From positions 1,674,066,800 through 1,674,130,799 of the forward strand of contig CM066031.1 of the NCBI GenBank assembly GCA_033557465.1: 64,000 nt of DNA. Reading direction: 5' to 3'. The translations under genes were made by a program, and so were the position numbers. Shown here one piece after another: positions 61,861-64,000 of this stretch. Origin of the DNA: Ichthyophis bannanicus. Its lineage: Eukaryota > Chordata > Amphibia > Gymnophiona > Ichthyophiidae. The notes beneath the pieces were generated by a model. It was given only the letters and a program-made list of their open reading frames with translations, had not been told where the DNA came from and made no database searches. Numbering within the stretch: position 1 is the stretch's first letter; each line of letters opens with the position of its first letter.

Positions 61861-63163
61861 GTGGGGGAAGCTCCTTCACTATTGATGCCTGCAGCTCAGC
61901 AGAACTTGGAAGCTCCGTTTTCTGCTGACTTTATTTTAGCCTTACATCAAGCATATTGTTTGAGGTGGCATCAGGCTCAGGATAGAGGCCCGGCCCCCTT
62001 ACTCTCTCCTAAGCTGGATGAAGGGATTTCTCATTTGGGCCCGTGGAAGGTTCCTCCAAATTCTTCCAGGGGGCAAAAGGGGGTACCGATAGCGTCAGCT
62101 TCCCTCTCCCGGAGCTTCAAAGTGAGGAAGAAGGTGAAATTTTATCGGACCCGATTCTGGATCAGTGGGCCACTGATCTGGAGGAGGGGGAGTTGGGGGC
62201 CAGAGAGGATACTAGTATGTTCAGGGTATTTCAAAAGGAAGAATTGGGGGCGCTTATTACCCAGGCGCTGGCAACCTTGCATATTGTTCCTCCAGCGGCT
62301 CAGGAGCAGCCTTTGGAGGATCCTCTGCTTCAAGGTTTTAATTCAGAGAGGAAGTGTTTTCCTGTGCACAGAGTTATGAAACAGATGGTGGAATCTGAAT
62401 GGGAATGCCCGGAGGCTACCCTGCGGGGAGCTCGCGCTATCGCCCGTTTATATCCGTTACCACAAGAGGAGCAGGAACTACTGAAAATGCCTAAAATGGA
62501 TGCCCTGGTATCAGCGGTAACCAAGAAAACCACAATTCCTGTGGAGGGCGGAGCGGCCCTCAAGGATTTACAGGATAGGAAACTGGAAACTTTGTTGAAA
62601 CAAACTTTTTGAGTCCTGTGCTCTTTCGCTTAGGGAGGCTATCTGTGGTGCTTATATTTCCAGGGCCTCCATTAGATGGATTCAGGGAGGTACTCATTCC
62701 AAAGGGGATGAGGAGGAAGGCGTGAAACTGGAGTCAGCCGCTGCTTACCTAGCAGATGCATTCTATGACCTCGTCAGGATTTCAGCGAAGTCCATGGCGG
62801 CGGTCATTGCGGCACGACGGTTCCTATGGCTAAGGAATTGGGCAGCAGATGTATCGTCCAAGGCTCGCCTTAGTAAGCTGCCATACAAGGGGCACATTGC
62901 TCTTTGGAGCCGCGCTGGATAAAATTGTGAAGGATTTAGGGGACTCCAAAGGCGGTCGCCTCCCAGAGGATCGTCCGAGAGGCCAGAGGCCTAGCGGGGC
63001 TCACAGGGCTCCATCACGCGAGTTTCGCAGGTTCAGAGGCTCTCGCTTTGCCCCATATCAAAGAGGGTGCTTTGTGGCTCGAGGGAAGTCCTTTCGAGGA
63101 GCTCGGGGGTTCGGCAGGGGTTATTTTGCAACCCAGCAGAACTCCAACAAAAAGCCGCAATGA
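61861..63163 (+). pseudogene. DIRS H gag-like protein remnant
   Basis: Pieces are in three frames. An acidic stretch (LPELQSEEEGEILSDPILDQ) is followed by VFQKEELGALITQALATLH and FPVHRVMKQMVESEWECPE, ARLYPLPQEEQELLKMPKMD, LVSAVTKKTTIPVEGGAALK and RKLETLLKQTF (stop at 62610). The next frames read ESAAAYLADAFYDLVRISAK, SMAAVIAARRFLWLRNWAAD, then LLFGAALDKIVKDLGDSKGG and an Arg-rich tail. This pattern (ARR.LWLRNW.AD..SK, LPFKG.LLFG..L) is that of the gag/LAP2alpha-like domain of another DIRS group. Frameshifts lie near 62610 and 62880. Confidence 0.78.
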
Positions 63164-63236
63164 AGTGAGGTTGGTCCAGACGGAAATCCCGGTGGGGGGA
63201 CGGCTGCAGCAGTAACTTTCTGTCTGGGCCACCATA

Positions 63237-63609
63237 ATGACAGATCTCTGGGTTCTGGAAATTATACGCGACGGTTATGCTCTAGAGTTTGCTCGGCCGT
63301 TACAGGAGGCTTTCGTGGCGCCGCCATGTGGGTCGGCGGAAAAGGCAAAGGCGCTTGCCGTGACTCTTTGCCACTTGTTGAGTCTTCGGGCGGTGGTTCC
63401 AGTTCCTCCCGACCAATTAGGGTTTGGTCGATACTCGATTTATTTCGTAGTTCCCAAAAAGGAGGGATCTTTTCAGCCTATTTAGGCTCTCAAGCATGTG
63501 AACCGCTGTCTGAGAATTCCGCGCTTCTGCATGGAAACAGAGGTCAGTTATTTGTTCGGTACAACCAACACAGTGGCTCACGTCCATAGATCTGACAGAG
63601 GCCTACCTT
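63237..63609 (+). pseudogene. DIRS H reverse transcriptase, first blocks only
   Basis: TDLWVLEIIRDGYALEF, VPVPPDQLGFGRYSIYFV, VPKKEGSFQPI, then a stop and, in other frames, HVNRCLRIPRFCMET and SIDLTEAYL (motif A). RT homology ends at 63609. Motif C and everything downstream are absent. Confidence 0.8.
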
Positions 63610-64000
63610 CAACCTTCTCCAGCAGCTGAGGACTGAAAAAAACTGAAGTTTTGTTTAAAAGGTATCTGGCTCCCCCTGCTGGCCGAACCTGTCTAAACTT
63701 AACAAGCAGCTTAAAAGAAAACTGAAGCTCTAAACCAACTAAAACGAAAACCATGCAACAAAACAACCAACCGACAGAGCTTGCTTAAAACTACATGCTC
63801 CGCACGTGTACCTCCTGTCACTCTACAAAAACTCATATGCGCTGTGCCGTTGTCTTTTTTTTTTTTTTTTATTGGAAGATGATCCCCGAGCTAAACCAGA
63901 GGACGCCCCTGAGACCATATTGACCAAGATCCTTGAACGGAAGACTCGCCACCAGCCCTTCCGAACTCCCCGCTTAGACAATTTTATACTCTGAAGCTTG
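63610..64000. other. Unidentified sequence at the right edge
   Basis: RT homology stops sharply at 63609. The following 391 bp contain GGCTCCCCCTGCTGGCCG (63669) and a T20 run (63856-63875). A short frame reads EDDPRAKPEDAPETILTKIL. I recognise no gene or terminus. It could be another element that interrupted DIRS H. Confidence 0.4.

Larger units (their letters stand above)
61753..63609 (+). mobile_element. DIRS remnant H, plus strand, another family
   Basis: This is the only plus-strand DIRS. It consists of gag (about 61800-63163) followed by the start of RT (63237-63609), which ends abruptly at SIDLTEAYL. No terminal repeat is seen on either side. Protein features differ from all other copies (LWLRNWAADVSS rather than ARRIAWLQASDLE). 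It begins right after the CR1 3' end, so CR1 may have inserted into or beside it. Confidence 0.8.

Noticed and set aside
63806..63994. Possible host exon (EDDPRAKPEDAPETILTKIL) after a long T tract
   Set aside because: Only a short frame with no family match, no supported splice pair and no relation to PABPC1; kept as unidentified sequence.

Overview
This is vertebrate nuclear DNA, and almost all of it is retrotransposon. The only host gene I can support is two exons of PABPC1 (cytoplasmic poly(A)-binding protein) on the minus strand, at 20186-20073 and 19959-19796. They have intact frames and GT/AG splice sites. Everything around them is intron filled with mobile DNA, mainly DIRS-type tyrosine-recombinase (YR) retrotransposons plus a CR1 LINE, a Penelope-like element (PLE) and a Tc1 transposon. 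DIRS abundance of this kind, with CR1 and hammerhead-bearing PLE, suggests an amphibian, most plausibly a caecilian. That placement is inference.

Layout. An old DIRS copy (here 'O') fills 1-13304 and was itself hit by two LINE 3' ends, a Tc1 element (2090-3823) and a younger DIRS 'A' (4949-10598). DIRS 'B' (13631-19615) carries a small CR1 3' fragment. The PABPC1 exons follow, then DIRS 'C' (20852-26494). Next is a decayed DIRS of another family (26520-28218), interrupted by a candidate MITE with hairpin minisatellite repeats.

From about 28323 to 61752 the scaffold is ONE CR1 LINE on the plus strand, split at three places. The first break is a 7.4-kb palindromic PLE (29075-36488) with a 17-bp target duplication. 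The second is a head-to-tail DIRS pair D+E (36556-47904). The third is DIRS G (48601-60091), which has a further DIRS, F, inside its own terminal repeat (48639-54373). A plus-strand DIRS remnant 'H' (61753-63609) follows.

DIRS logic. All copies except H have their coding strand on minus. Order in the coding sense is: terminal repeat, gag (a Cys-rich CxxC knuckle, a long Ser/Thr/Pro-rich linker, then a helical LAP2alpha-like domain), RT-RNase H-Dam-like methyltransferase in an overlapping frame, YR, an internal complementary region (ICR), and the other terminal repeat. The ICR joins the complements of both element ends, as expected for a circular intermediate. A, C and F share one terminal family (GTCGGTACCGAC palindrome). 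D, E, G and, more loosely, B share another (GTCGGCGCCGAC). A keeps an unbroken 602-codon RT-RH-MT frame. F has lost RT and YR but keeps a long gag frame, so it looks like a gag-bearing non-autonomous DIRS. The PLE carries hammerhead-ribozyme-like motifs near both outer ends.

No rRNA, CRISPR, operon or bacterial feature is present. Element boundaries are read by eye and may be off by a few bases; degraded ORFs are given as spans.
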